A stretch of DNA of 64,000 nt from Paenibacillus pectinilyticus (lineage in GTDB: Bacteria; Bacillota; Bacilli; Paenibacillales; NBRC-103111), in assembly GCF_001700435.1 (NCBI RefSeq), contig NZ_LYPC01000027.1:124380-188379 (forward strand). Direction: 5' to 3'. Position 1 is the first letter of the stretch. Every line of letters begins with the position of its first letter. Both the position numbers and the translations under genes were made by a program. The notes under the pieces were generated by a model, which was not told the DNA's origin, did not search any database, and saw only the letters and a list, made by a program, of their open reading frames with translations. This document shows, one piece after another, positions 28,043 through 38,200 of this stretch.

Positions 28043-29782
28043 ATGCGAAGAAGAATCAGCTTGCCTTTAAAACTATTTTTGATTGTGTTTGCGTTTGTAT
28101 TAAGCTGCATCATCTTAATAAGCCAATTGTCCTATCGCTATGTTCAAAAGGAAATAAGAACCAACGATATTTATTACATGAACCAAATTTTGGACAAAGT
28201 TGACCAGTATTTAACAGTTAATTTTTCTTCCTTCCAGACGATCTTATTCTCGGTAGAAACGTCGGTGAATGCCAACATTGACAATACAGAAGTGATCAAA
28301 AAGCAATTAAGAGAGCTATATGAACTCAACAGTAATTACGTCAGCAACATTTACTTGATCAAAAGTGATTTATCCATTCTAGGCGGAAGTACGACTACGC
28401 GAATTTTTGATGAGCCTTTATCGGACAGAAAACCTTTGTTTGATGCGGCCGATAAGAACAGACGAACGACATATGTCAGTGATCCCTATAAATCGAAGTA
28501 TTCCGGCTGGACCGTTACGATGGTGCGATATTTGAACGGCTCTCCGTTTCCTATGGCCATTGCAGTCGATTTGGATCTAAACGCCATTGAAGAAACCTTG
28601 TTCAAGATTAATAAAAAAGAACAAATGAATCTGGCTCTGATCACCCCATCGGGCAAAATTATTGCTGGATTTTCGGAAAATAGAGGACCGCTGAATATCC
28701 AAGATCATACTTTTTCAATCGGGGAAACGTCAGCGGAACAAATTTTGGATACGACGGGAACAAGCCTTCAACTGCATACAAAAGAGGGCTTACCAGTCTC
28801 CATTCTGAAGAAACCGACGGAGAAATTCAACTGGTCCATCATTTCGATTAACGATGAATCTCGTTTGGAAGCAGCGTTGTCCCGGTTGGAAACCTTTTAT
28901 ATCGGACTTCTAGTAGCAGGTTTTCTTTTAAGCTTGTTCATTTCCTTTTTGATAGCCAAATATATAAGGAATCCGCTCTATGCACTCAAAACAAAAATGA
29001 AGCGGGTAGAGCAAGGCGATTTGACAACAACAGTTACCATTAAGCGAAACGATGAATTCGGCGACCTTTCCCGTGCCTTCGACCGTATGCTGCAGCAAAT
29101 TGTGGAACTGATCCGGCGAGGAGAGCTTCATAATGAACTGGAGCGAAAGCTGGAAATCCAAGTGCTGCAATCTCAAATAAATCCTCATTTTCTGTATAAT
29201 ACGCTTGGATCTATCAGCAATGTCATACGCCTCGGCCAAATAGAGAAAGTGGATGTGGTGATCGCGTCTCTCATTGCATCCTTGGAATACGGGATCGCCG
29301 ATGCCTCGGAGAAGGTTTCACTACGGCAGGAGTTGCAAAACGTAGCGGACTATATTGCGATCCAGAACATTCGATATAACAGGCACTTCAACTTGATTGA
29401 GCGTATCGAAGATGGATTAATGGATTTCCCGGTTTTTCGAATGCTGCTGCAGCCCATTGTGGAGAATAGTATCTTCCATGGCTATAACGGAGGGGGAATC
29501 GAAGGTCCGATTACGATTCATGCGTACAGGAAGGGCGACATCGTTATGATCGAGGTCATTGATCAAGGCGAGGGAATTCCAGCGGATCGAATCCAGCATA
29601 TTTTAACGACAGACCCGAGTGATCTGGAAGTAAAAAGGAAAAGAATTGGATTACATAATATTCATGGTCGAATAAGACTTCACTACGGGGAGCAGTTCGG
29701 GCTCCAAATTATAAGCATACCGAAGGAAATAACCCGTGTCCGCGCCGTATTCCCGGTAGGTTTGTTTGAAGGAGATGCATGA
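28043..29782 (+). CDS. Membrane sensor histidine kinase, YesM type
   Basis: The 579-residue protein has membrane segments near residues 8-28 and 286-308. Between them lies an extracellular sensing region, and a HAMP linker comes after the second segment. The phosphoacceptor is H382 in QINPHFLYNTLGS. The ATPase domain has N in EN and the G box DQGEGIPADRIQ. AAAGGAAG precedes the ATG. It ends three bases before the regulator gene and is probably its kinase. Together they should sense the ligand of the importer upstream. Confidence 0.93.
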   Translation: MRRRISLPLKLFLIVFAFVLSCIILISQLSYRYVQKEIRTNDIYYMNQILDKVDQYLTVNFSSFQTILFSVETSVNANIDNTEVIKKQLRELYELNSNYVSNIYLIKSDLSILGGSTTTRIFDEPLSDRKPLFDAADKNRRTTYVSDPYKSKYSGWTVTMVRYLNGSPFPMAIAVDLDLNAIEETLFKINKKEQMNLALITPSGKIIAGFSENRGPLNIQDHTFSIGETSAEQILDTTGTSLQLHTKEGLPVSILKKPTEKFNWSIISINDESRLEAALSRLETFYIGLLVAGFLLSLFISFLIAKYIRNPLYALKTKMKRVEQGDLTTTVTIKRNDEFGDLSRAFDRMLQQIVELIRRGELHNELERKLEIQVLQSQINPHFLYNTLGSISNVIRLGQIEKVDVVIASLIASLEYGIADASEKVSLRQELQNVADYIAIQNIRYNRHFNLIERIEDGLMDFPVFRMLLQPIVENSIFHGYNGGGIEGPITIHAYRKGDIVMIEVIDQGEGIPADRIQHILTTDPSDLEVKRKRIGLHNIHGRIRLHYGEQFGLQIISIPKEITRVRAVFPVGLFEGDA

Positions 29783-29785
29783 TAA

Positions 29786-31405
29786 GTGAGAGACTACACC
29801 TGCTTCATCGTGGACGATGAAGATCTAATCATTCAACGATTGGAACTATTTTTTAGCGAACTCTCCCAGAAAGAAAGTCGATTCCAGTTAGTGGGAAAAG
29901 CGAATAATGGGCAGAAGGGGATAGAGGAAATTTTAAAGCTAAAGCCGGATATCGTTATCTCGGATATCGTTATGCCGCGAATGGATGGGATAGCGATGAT
30001 CGAGCAGTTAAAGCCAGATCTGCCGCATACCCAATTCATTCTGTTGACCGCCTATTCGTCATTTGAATACGCACAGCGAGCTATTCACGCCAATGTATTG
30101 GAGTACATCGTTAAGGTTCCGTTGAATGAAGCGGATTTGGATCGAGCTTTGATGAAGGCAGCTGGAAATTTAGATGAGGTTAAGAAAAAAGAAGAGGAAT
30201 TACAAACATTAAACGTATCTGTTCTTGAAAATAAATATAGAGTCCGCAAGCAATTTTTCAACGAGCTGATCAGAGGCGAAATACCTTCTCATCGGGCATC
30301 GAATTTCGCGAATCGGATGCAGTTCCATTTCTTCCAAGCTAACTATTGCTGCTTTATTGTTGAAATGAATCAGTATGAAAGTTTCCGAAATGAATATTCG
30401 GCAGTTGACCAAAACATCCTGAAGTATGCAATTACGAATGTCATTGAAGAAACGGTTATGAATTGTGGCAGTGGTGTAGCTACAGATTTGTCTGATAATC
30501 GTTTTATTGGTTTCCTTTCTTGGGAAAATAATCGTAGCAGCATGGATACGGAATATGCTTGCCAGGCATTGGGAAGCCAGATTGTCTCTCATATTCATCA
30601 ATATTTGAATCAAAGGGTATCCGTAGCTTTTGGCAGTCCGCATCGAGGTTGGGAATCGATCAAGCAAGCTTATACAGAAGCTCACAATGTGAGTGAGGAT
30701 TTCTATTATCATGCAGAGAAAGTTGTCAAAACACCGGCGCATCGGTTCCATTACCATAATGACAGAAGAGTGGACTTTCAGCAGAAACTGGCTGAATTTC
30801 TTGGTTGGGTGCAAAGACAGGTTGCCAAGGCAGAGCTGGAGAAAGAATTTGCGAATTTAAACCAATTTGTCACCGATCATAAAATCCATAAGACCATCAT
30901 GGCTCCGATGCTTTGGGATTTTTACAGAGACATTACGGCAAAATTTAAATCGGGGAACACACTAAACATGGATGTAGCGGAGTTTCCCATCGAATTTATG
31001 GCATTTCAGGAGCAACTAGCCTATATTAGTGACTTTACATTCGAATATGTTCACGCTGGTCAACTTTTACATCGGGCAGAAATTATGGGTGCTATGCGGT
31101 TTATAGAGAAAAATTTGAAACAGCGTTTAACTTTGGAGGCGATTGCCGAGGATGCGAATTTAGCGCCATCGTATTTTAGCAGCCTCTTTAAAAAAACAAT
31201 GAACGAAGGCGTTATCAGCTACATCAATCGAAAAAAAATACAACTGGCTCTCGAGTTGTTAAAAGTTCAGGATTATTCGTTATTGGAACTTTGCGAGGAA
31301 GTAGGAATTGTCAATGAAGGGTATTTTTGTAAACTATTCAAAGAATACACGGGGGATACACCTAAGCAATATCGGATAAAAATGACACGGTATGAATCGA
31401 AATAA
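29786..31405 (+). CDS. Response regulator with AraC-type DNA-binding domain, YesN type
   Basis: The 539-residue protein has a receiver domain with D10-D11 (VDDEDL) and phosphoacceptor D60 in IVISDIVMP. A long linker domain follows, and an AraC-type DNA-binding end (LAPSYFSSLFKKT and FKEYTGDTPKQYR). The start is GTG 29786 with AAGGAG upstream. It is the natural candidate to bind the triple GAAAT elements at 24385 and 35043, which flank its own gene. That binding is an inference. Confidence 0.93.
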   Translation: MRDYTCFIVDDEDLIIQRLELFFSELSQKESRFQLVGKANNGQKGIEEILKLKPDIVISDIVMPRMDGIAMIEQLKPDLPHTQFILLTAYSSFEYAQRAIHANVLEYIVKVPLNEADLDRALMKAAGNLDEVKKKEEELQTLNVSVLENKYRVRKQFFNELIRGEIPSHRASNFANRMQFHFFQANYCCFIVEMNQYESFRNEYSAVDQNILKYAITNVIEETVMNCGSGVATDLSDNRFIGFLSWENNRSSMDTEYACQALGSQIVSHIHQYLNQRVSVAFGSPHRGWESIKQAYTEAHNVSEDFYYHAEKVVKTPAHRFHYHNDRRVDFQQKLAEFLGWVQRQVAKAELEKEFANLNQFVTDHKIHKTIMAPMLWDFYRDITAKFKSGNTLNMDVAEFPIEFMAFQEQLAYISDFTFEYVHAGQLLHRAEIMGAMRFIEKNLKQRLTLEAIAEDANLAPSYFSSLFKKTMNEGVISYINRKKIQLALELLKVQDYSLLELCEEVGIVNEGYFCKLFKEYTGDTPKQYRIKMTRYESK

Positions 31406-31505
31406 GTTTGCAAAAAAATGTATGAGTTTTTCGCGAAATTATGTAAAAAAACGGGGTTTAAAAGGACTACCATGAGAGATGTATCTTATCATGGAGGTTA
31501 TCAAA

Positions 31506-33722
31506 ATGGAGCTTATTAAAGCGGATGTAACCGTCGTAGGCGGAGGAATTGCAGGAATATGTGCCGCCATTGCTGCTGCTCGTCAAGGGCTGCAAGTATC
31601 ACTTATTAATGATCGGCCGGTTCTGGGTGGGAATGCCAGCAGCGAGGTTAGAGTTCATATTAATGGGTCTGCCTATCTCGGAAAAAGTCCATCCTATTAT
31701 GCGCGTGAGGGCGGGCTGGTGGAAGAGCTAAAGTTAAAGATTTTCCACTATAATCCGTTGTATAACAAAAAGCTTATGCTTTCGCTTTCGGATACGGTCT
31801 TGTTGGATATGGTCTATGATGAGCCTAATATTTCGCTATTTCTGAATACATGCGTGCATGAAACAGGCATGGAGAACGGCAGAATCAAATGGGTGGATGG
31901 CCTTCAATTAGCTTCCGAAAGGAAATTTCGTTTTGAAAGCCGAACCTATATCGATTGCTCCGGCGACGGGATTGTCGGATTTCAGGCAGGTGCTCACTTC
32001 CGATGGGGGAGAGAAGCGAAGCATGAATACCAGGAGGACTTGGCTCCTGAAGTGGCGGACCACTACACCATGGGAGACACGATCCTTTTCCAAGCCCGCG
32101 ATGTAGAGTATCACGTGCCGTACAAGAGGCCTGGCTTTGCGTATGATATTACGAAGCTGCCCTTTTTTGATAGTATCCGAAAAGGTTTGAACCATCGGTC
32201 TTTTCCTAGAAAAATCAACGGACTCGGCGGATTGTGGTGGCTGGAATATGGCGGGCATATGGATATTATCACAAATAATGAAGACATCGCACTAGAGCTG
32301 CGGAAATTGGTTTACGGGATTTGGGATTATATCAAAAATAGCGGCGAATTTGATGATGTGGACAATCTTATCTTGGATTATGTATGCCCCATTCCGGGAA
32401 AACGGGAATCGAGGCGGTTTATTGGGAATCATATGTTATCTCAGAACGATCTTACGGCAAAGCCCCATTTCGATGATGCTGTATCCGTTGGGGGATGGTA
32501 TATGGATTTACATGCGGCAAAGGGTATCTACGATAACGGACCAGCTACTGCCTGGAATTTCGTACCGGGCTTGTACAATATTCCGTTCCGCAGTTTATTT
32601 TCGCAAAATATCCCTAATCTCATGTTCGCTGGTCGCAATATCAGTGCTACCCATGTTGCTTTCGGATCGACAAGGGTAATGGCAACCTGCGGTTGTATGG
32701 GGCAGGCGGTTGGGACGGCCGCTTCATTATGCCTGAAATATGAGATAGACCCCGCAGATATCGTCGAAGCACATATGGGGGAGCTGCAGTCGCTCTTGCT
32801 TCGAGATGGGCAAACGATTGTAGGGCTTAAAGAGGAGTTGGATCCTTACTTCGCTGACGGATTACAAATTCGTGCCTCGTCTCAGCGCAGCTATGACAAT
32901 CTTCATCCAACTGAGGCGATACCCTTGGAGCAAGGGGTATGTTTGGTTGTGCCGATTCAGACATCTGTGGTGGAGAGCGTGCGGATCCCAATTAAAAATA
33001 GTTCCGAAACTTCGGAAACGCTGCATGTGAAGTTGTTTGGCGGGGATCGGAAGGAAAACTATATTCCTACCAGCCCGTTAAAAGAGTACAGCTTGGCTAT
33101 TGCAGCCGGTTATGACGACTGGATTACGCTGGATTTGGGCTGCACGAAGCCAGCGGACGACAAAATTTATGTCGTGCTGGAAGGTACCGAGAGGCTTGCT
33201 GTATACGGTAATGAAGAGAAGGTAACAGGAGCGGTCAGCTTCCATTATAGGCCGGAAGAGCCATCGAAGCTAAAGAAATTTAATAAGAGCATTTGCTTTA
33301 AGGACCTGTTGCCAGCCCAGAATATGTATAATCCCGAGAATGTCATCAATGGCTATTCCAGACCTTATGGTTTGCCAAATGGCTGGATTTCCGAACGTAC
33401 GGAAGGACAGGAATGGTTGGAACTTTGTTTTGCAAGTCCTAAAAATCTGGATGAAATCCATCTTGTTTTCAATTCGCAGCTGGACTTGGAGCATTTTGAC
33501 GATCCGATTGAGTCTCTTATCCAAGACTATGATGTGACCTTGACCTTAGAAGACGGTACCGAGAGGCAAATCAGTATCCGTGGAAATTATCTCACGTTGA
33601 ATAAGCATAAAGTGGATGCGACATATGTAACTCGAATCCGGATTCATTTCTCCGCAACGTACGGTTCGCCTTATCATGAAGTGTTTGCTGTCAAATTGTT
33701 TGCTCCTAAAAACGATAAGTGA
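31506..33722 (+). CDS. FAD-dependent oxidoreductase (PF12831-type)
   Basis: The 738-residue protein starts with the dinucleotide motif VVGGGIAGICAA, then NDRPVLGGNASSEVR, typical of the FAD_oxidored family. A second FAD contact is seen in LMFAGRNISATHVAFGSTR near residues 380-400. The last 270 residues or so are beta-rich and look like an appended binding domain. The start is ATG 31506 behind ATGGAGG; the frame is open back to 31479. There is no signal peptide. Such genes occur in glycan-use clusters, but no reaction is established for this type that I can name with confidence. Confidence 0.88.
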   Translation: MELIKADVTVVGGGIAGICAAIAAARQGLQVSLINDRPVLGGNASSEVRVHINGSAYLGKSPSYYAREGGLVEELKLKIFHYNPLYNKKLMLSLSDTVLLDMVYDEPNISLFLNTCVHETGMENGRIKWVDGLQLASERKFRFESRTYIDCSGDGIVGFQAGAHFRWGREAKHEYQEDLAPEVADHYTMGDTILFQARDVEYHVPYKRPGFAYDITKLPFFDSIRKGLNHRSFPRKINGLGGLWWLEYGGHMDIITNNEDIALELRKLVYGIWDYIKNSGEFDDVDNLILDYVCPIPGKRESRRFIGNHMLSQNDLTAKPHFDDAVSVGGWYMDLHAAKGIYDNGPATAWNFVPGLYNIPFRSLFSQNIPNLMFAGRNISATHVAFGSTRVMATCGCMGQAVGTAASLCLKYEIDPADIVEAHMGELQSLLLRDGQTIVGLKEELDPYFADGLQIRASSQRSYDNLHPTEAIPLEQGVCLVVPIQTSVVESVRIPIKNSSETSETLHVKLFGGDRKENYIPTSPLKEYSLAIAAGYDDWITLDLGCTKPADDKIYVVLEGTERLAVYGNEEKVTGAVSFHYRPEEPSKLKKFNKSICFKDLLPAQNMYNPENVINGYSRPYGLPNGWISERTEGQEWLELCFASPKNLDEIHLVFNSQLDLEHFDDPIESLIQDYDVTLTLEDGTERQISIRGNYLTLNKHKVDATYVTRIRIHFSATYGSPYHEVFAVKLFAPKNDK

Positions 33723-33739
33723 GGACAGGTGAAGTAGCG

Positions 33740-34957
33740 ATGCAGGAATTATTCCCTCGAAGAGGGTTACCTAATGTCATTCAGAAGTTGGAAAATGGGG
33801 AAACCGTGACAATCGTCTATTTTGGCGGCAGTAATACGCGCTCTGCAGGATACAGGGTCATGACGGCGGATTGGCTGCAGGGGCAATATCCCAAGGCGGA
33901 TATCCGCCCTGTGAATGCAGGCATTGACGGTACGGGTTCGGATTTGGGCTGTGCCCGTTTGGAGACGGATGTGCTTCGCCATCAGCCTGATCTCGTGTTT
34001 GTTGAATTTGTCGGTAACGATGGCGGTGTTCCTGAATCGAAGGCACGGATTGAAGGCATTGTCCGTCAAATCCGTAAGCGGAATCGGTTTACCGATATTC
34101 TATTCGTTTATACACTGAAGGAACGGGATGTGGCAGAATTTCAGTCTGGGGAGATCCAGAAGGGAGCGATTATGCAGGAGGAAGTGGCTGACTATTACGG
34201 TATTCCTTCGATCCATCTGGGTGTAGCGGTCAGTCAATTGGTGACGGAGGGCAAGCTTATATTTACTTCAGGGGGCTCAGGTGAAGGAGAGACCATTCCT
34301 GGTGCTGTTGTTTTTACGCATGATGCGATCCATCCGATCATTCCCGAGGGGCATCAGATTTACACGGATACGATTACTCGGTCATTTGAGGCGATTCGTG
34401 AACTTCAAGATCGTTCAGGAAGTGTTGAACATAACTTGCCTCAGGATCCTCTGATTCCAGCCAACCCGTGGGAGTACGCAGCTATGCTGCCGCTGGATGG
34501 CCATGCCCATTTATCCCCAGGATGGTCCTACGTGACTCCCGATGATTTTGAGCTGGCCCGCAAGTACGATTGGTTGTTTCCCGGTCTTTGGCGAGCAGTC
34601 GATCCTGAAGAGGCTATCACGGTGCAGTTCCAAGGTACTCACATCGGGCTGTTCGATATCGGGGGGCCTGATTCTGGCAGATTGAAGGTGACGGTGGATG
34701 GCGGGGAGCCGTTCCTTGTCGACCGATTCACACCGTACAACGATCATAATCGGAATCAGTATGTGTTCTTACCGGAGCTTCCGAATGGGAACCATACGGT
34801 TCGTTTCGAAATCGATAACGAGAAGACAGACAAAGCGGCTGTATTTGAGGCATCCGGCAATGAACGAAGCAGAGAGCATGTTCAGCAGCACTTGGATTGG
34901 TACAATCAAACGGTAATCCAGCTGGGGAAATTGTTGTTGGTGCAGCCGCCAGTATAA
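33740..34957 (+). CDS. SGNH/GDSL-type hydrolase with C-terminal beta domain
   Basis: The 405-residue protein has the SGNH blocks: S31 in YFGGSNTRS, a glycine block near NAGIDGTGSD, N93 in FVGNDGG and the D195-x-x-H198 pair in HDAIHP. A beta-sandwich-like domain fills about residues 260-370. The family includes carbohydrate esterases that remove acetyl or other acyl groups. There is no signal peptide, so it may deacylate imported sugars. ATG 33740 follows GAGGACAGG. A GTG at 33719 overlaps the previous stop but lacks a binding site. It is co-transcribed with the FAD oxidoreductase. Confidence 0.88.
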   Translation: MQELFPRRGLPNVIQKLENGETVTIVYFGGSNTRSAGYRVMTADWLQGQYPKADIRPVNAGIDGTGSDLGCARLETDVLRHQPDLVFVEFVGNDGGVPESKARIEGIVRQIRKRNRFTDILFVYTLKERDVAEFQSGEIQKGAIMQEEVADYYGIPSIHLGVAVSQLVTEGKLIFTSGGSGEGETIPGAVVFTHDAIHPIIPEGHQIYTDTITRSFEAIRELQDRSGSVEHNLPQDPLIPANPWEYAAMLPLDGHAHLSPGWSYVTPDDFELARKYDWLFPGLWRAVDPEEAITVQFQGTHIGLFDIGGPDSGRLKVTVDGGEPFLVDRFTPYNDHNRNQYVFLPELPNGNHTVRFEIDNEKTDKAAVFEASGNERSREHVQQHLDWYNQTVIQLGKLLLVQPPV

Positions 34958-34972
34958 CGGATGTGTTCCTTG

Positions 34973-35029
34973 AAAGACCTAGATGGCATCTAACTGCTGC
35001 CCAGCAGTGTAGTGCCATTTAGGTCTTTT
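34973..35029 (+). terminator. Terminator after the SGNH hydrolase gene
   Basis: AAAGACCTAGATGGCA pairs with TGCCATTTAGGTCTTT at 15 of 16 positions, with an inner CTGCTG/CAGCAG stem and a short T run. Confidence 0.8.
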
Positions 35030-35042
35030 GCTTAAAATCGTA

Positions 35043-35095
35043 TAAGAAATTCTTGAAATCAAAGAAATTTCATGGTGAAGTGACATGCTATGATA
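35043..35095 (+). promoter_or_regulatory. Triple GAAAT activator element plus extended -10 promoter, copy 2
   Basis: Positions 35043-35070 repeat the element found at 24385-24412 with 26 of 28 bases identical, including three GAAAT units at nine-base spacing. After 15 bases comes TGCTATGAT (from 35086), an extended -10 box. It drives the large secreted protein at 35225. Confidence 0.65.
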
Positions 35096-35224
35096 AAAAA
35101 GACGGAGGAGGATTAGTCTAATGGATCGGGCTAATTGTTTCTTTGCGATCATGCTAATAAAGGAGGGAATTATGTCTTGAAAGTATTGAAAGCGCAATCA
35201 TTTCATGGGAAGGATGTGAGTTGT

Positions 35225-38200
35225 ATGATAAAAAAGAAGCTGTTCATACTTGTTCTAATGTTGACGATGATTATGCCGCTAAGTTATTTCGAAATAGGAA
35301 CCGCTGATGCGGAGTCTTTGCCCTATAAGACGTTCATCATCGATGACGGGAGCATCACGGTTGATGGTGTAGTGACCCCTGATGCAGATAATGCAGATAA
35401 CGGATACTCGGCCCCGAATTGGACCACAAGTACAGGGGTAAAGGGGTATGATAATTCCAGTTCCAAATATACAAGTACAGTAGGCAGAACCATGACATGG
35501 AATCCGCGATTGGACGCAGGAACGGCGAGAATATCGTTCTACAAGCTAGATTGGGCAGACAAAGCGGATAGCAATGTGAAAATTGAAATCGTTCATAATG
35601 GCACGACGGATGTTCAATTCATGGATCTGAGACCTTCATTTGGGGCGCCTGCCGGATGGGTTGATTTGGGAGCGTACTATTTTTCCGGGACGGGTGAAGA
35701 ATTCGTTAAATTAACTCGGACTACCAGCAGCACAAGCACGGTTCTTACGCGCGCTGATGCGGTCAAGTTCGAAGGGAATATTGGGCAAAAAGAGCCTCAT
35801 AAGACGATCATCATTGATAATGGAAGCATCACAACGGATGGTGTTGTCACCGTCGATGCGGATAACAAAAATAACGGATACTCGGCTCCTTATTGGAGTA
35901 CAAGTACGGGCGTGAAGGGCTACAATAATTCCAGTTCCAACTATACAGATGCTGTAGGAAGAAGCATGACTTGGAATCCGCGTTTGGAAGCAGGGACGGC
36001 GAAAATATCGTTTTACAAGCTGGATTGGGCGGACAAAGCAGATAGCAATGTAAAAATCGAAATTGTTCACAATGGGATGACGGATGTTATGTTTATGGAT
36101 CTAAGGCCATCGTCAGGTCCGTCTGTCGGTTGGGTGGATTTGGGTACCTATTATTTCAGTGGTGCTGATACCGAATTTGTTAGGCTGACACGAACGCAAC
36201 CTACAACTGGAACGATTATTACGCGTGCCGACGCGGTCAAGTTCGAGGGGAATATCCGGCAGCAAGCACCCCCGCTGCCCCCGCTGCGCAGCCGCACATT
36301 GGCGAATCTCAGTTATACGGAAAAAGGCAGTATTGCAAACGCAAACTATAAGGCGACTTTCTATGAAGCAGCTTGGGATGGAGGCAAAACCATTGTTCGT
36401 GATCTGTTCTATAAGGACACGGATACAGGGAACTGGGTGCCCATCAATAATGTGGCGGAAAGACTTGAAGAACAATGGGTCTTATTAGATGGAAATGCAG
36501 GAAGTCGAACCAATTACTACGATACAATGAACAAACGGTGGATTACATTCGACGGGATCAGTTTCCCTGATAGCCATACTGCCGTATTAACCGATTCTTT
36601 GCATGGAAGCGATTACGATTTACAAGTAAACTGGTCCATGGCAGGGGACAATCCTGATGTTTCTTTCGACTTTATACCTCGCCGGAATGGTAACTACGTG
36701 ATTGGTTATCAATCTTTCACAACAGAGTCAGTCTCTGGCGTCAATGAGGTGTTAAGTGGCTTTAGATCACATGCCAAAATGGTAGGTTCGGTTGAATCAA
36801 CTAGCTTAAGGGAGCTCAGCGCTCCGATGAGTCTGGTTGAAAAGAATGACGGGTCGGGGAACGCTTTGACTTATGGCGTATTTGTGCCGTCTGATGAGCT
36901 TCCGGTTGAGTTTGAACCGACGGGAGGCGTCTCCCAACAACGGCTTGGCATGAGTCTTGTCAATAACGAAGGCAGCGTGCAGCCGATCCTTTATGCGCCG
37001 CAACTTGGGACGTATTCGCAGATGACTGCGGAAAGCACGTATCAATTCCATATGGGGCTAATCGCTCAAAAGAGCCGTCTGTATGCGGCCTACGAGGATA
37101 TCCTCCGCAGTGAGTACGGTTATTCGGCCTATCGGGAAAATGTCGCCGATCAATCGCTTACAGATGCGATGTTCAATATGATCGATGCGCTCAAAATCGA
37201 ACCGCAGGGGGATGATTCGGTTAATTATGTCCCGTCACCCAGCGGCTGGTGGAACCGAGCCAAAGGCTTCATTGATATTGAGAACGAGGACAGCGTTCGA
37301 ACAACATCGAATGCGGCTCTTCTAGGAGCTTACTATTTGACCGGAGACGACCAGCTCTACGATACGAGGGCATTGCCGTCCATCCAGTACGGTGTCTCGC
37401 GAAATGGTATCGGTTGGTCGCCAACGCAGAAGCCCGTATACGGCGTGCCGTCCTTATGGAAAATGGCAACCTTGCCGTTCGATGTTTCAAGCGTAGCCGC
37501 TGTCAATCAAATGCTCGGCACTTCCGCAGGAATTGGGGCGCTGGGACAGGAAGAGTATCTTGTGCGAGATCCGGATCAGAAAGATCGGGGGCCGGTCATT
37601 CAACCCCTTATGATGTATCGTATGACAGGGGATGCGCAGTATTTACAAGATGCTAAAGATGCAGCAGACAGCTATATCGCTCAAAATATTGATACGCCTG
37701 CAACCGTAAATGTGAGTAAAAATGAGTTTATTTATTATTATGGCAAGCTGTGGATGGAGATCCTGGAGCTATACGAAGAAACGAAGGATCCCAAATACTT
37801 GAATGCCGCGTACAAGGAAGCGAAACAATACGCTACCATGTTCGTTGCTCGTCCGGTTCCTGAAGGCACCGTTATTATACCGCAACCTGAGACGTATAAT
37901 TACGCGGAGTCGTTCCATTGGCCGGAAAGTGGGAAATACGAATATCCTAGGAGCAAGCTCCCTGAGGATGTAGCTGGTGGCGTACAAGCGGATAATTGGC
38001 TTGTTTCACCCAACGGGTTGACGTTTGAAGCGGGAAGTACGACCGGTTATTATCGGATGAATGCGCAGGAGGCGCCATTTATGCTGAGATTATCGCTCTA
38101 TACAGGCGATAAACTGCTGCAGGATATCGCCCATAATGCGGTCATCGGACGGTATTCCAGCTATCCAGGTTATTACTATAAGGGCTTCGCGGTTAGCCAA

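Noticed and set aside
30209..30814. 201-codon open frame on the minus strand inside the second response regulator
   Set aside because: It is antisense to a clear coding gene, lacks a binding site and shows no recognisable domain.
36113..36475. 120-codon minus-strand frame in the secreted-protein gene
   Set aside because: It is antisense to a repeated domain; the sister frame at 35711-36070 arises from the same repeat and shows no coding sign.
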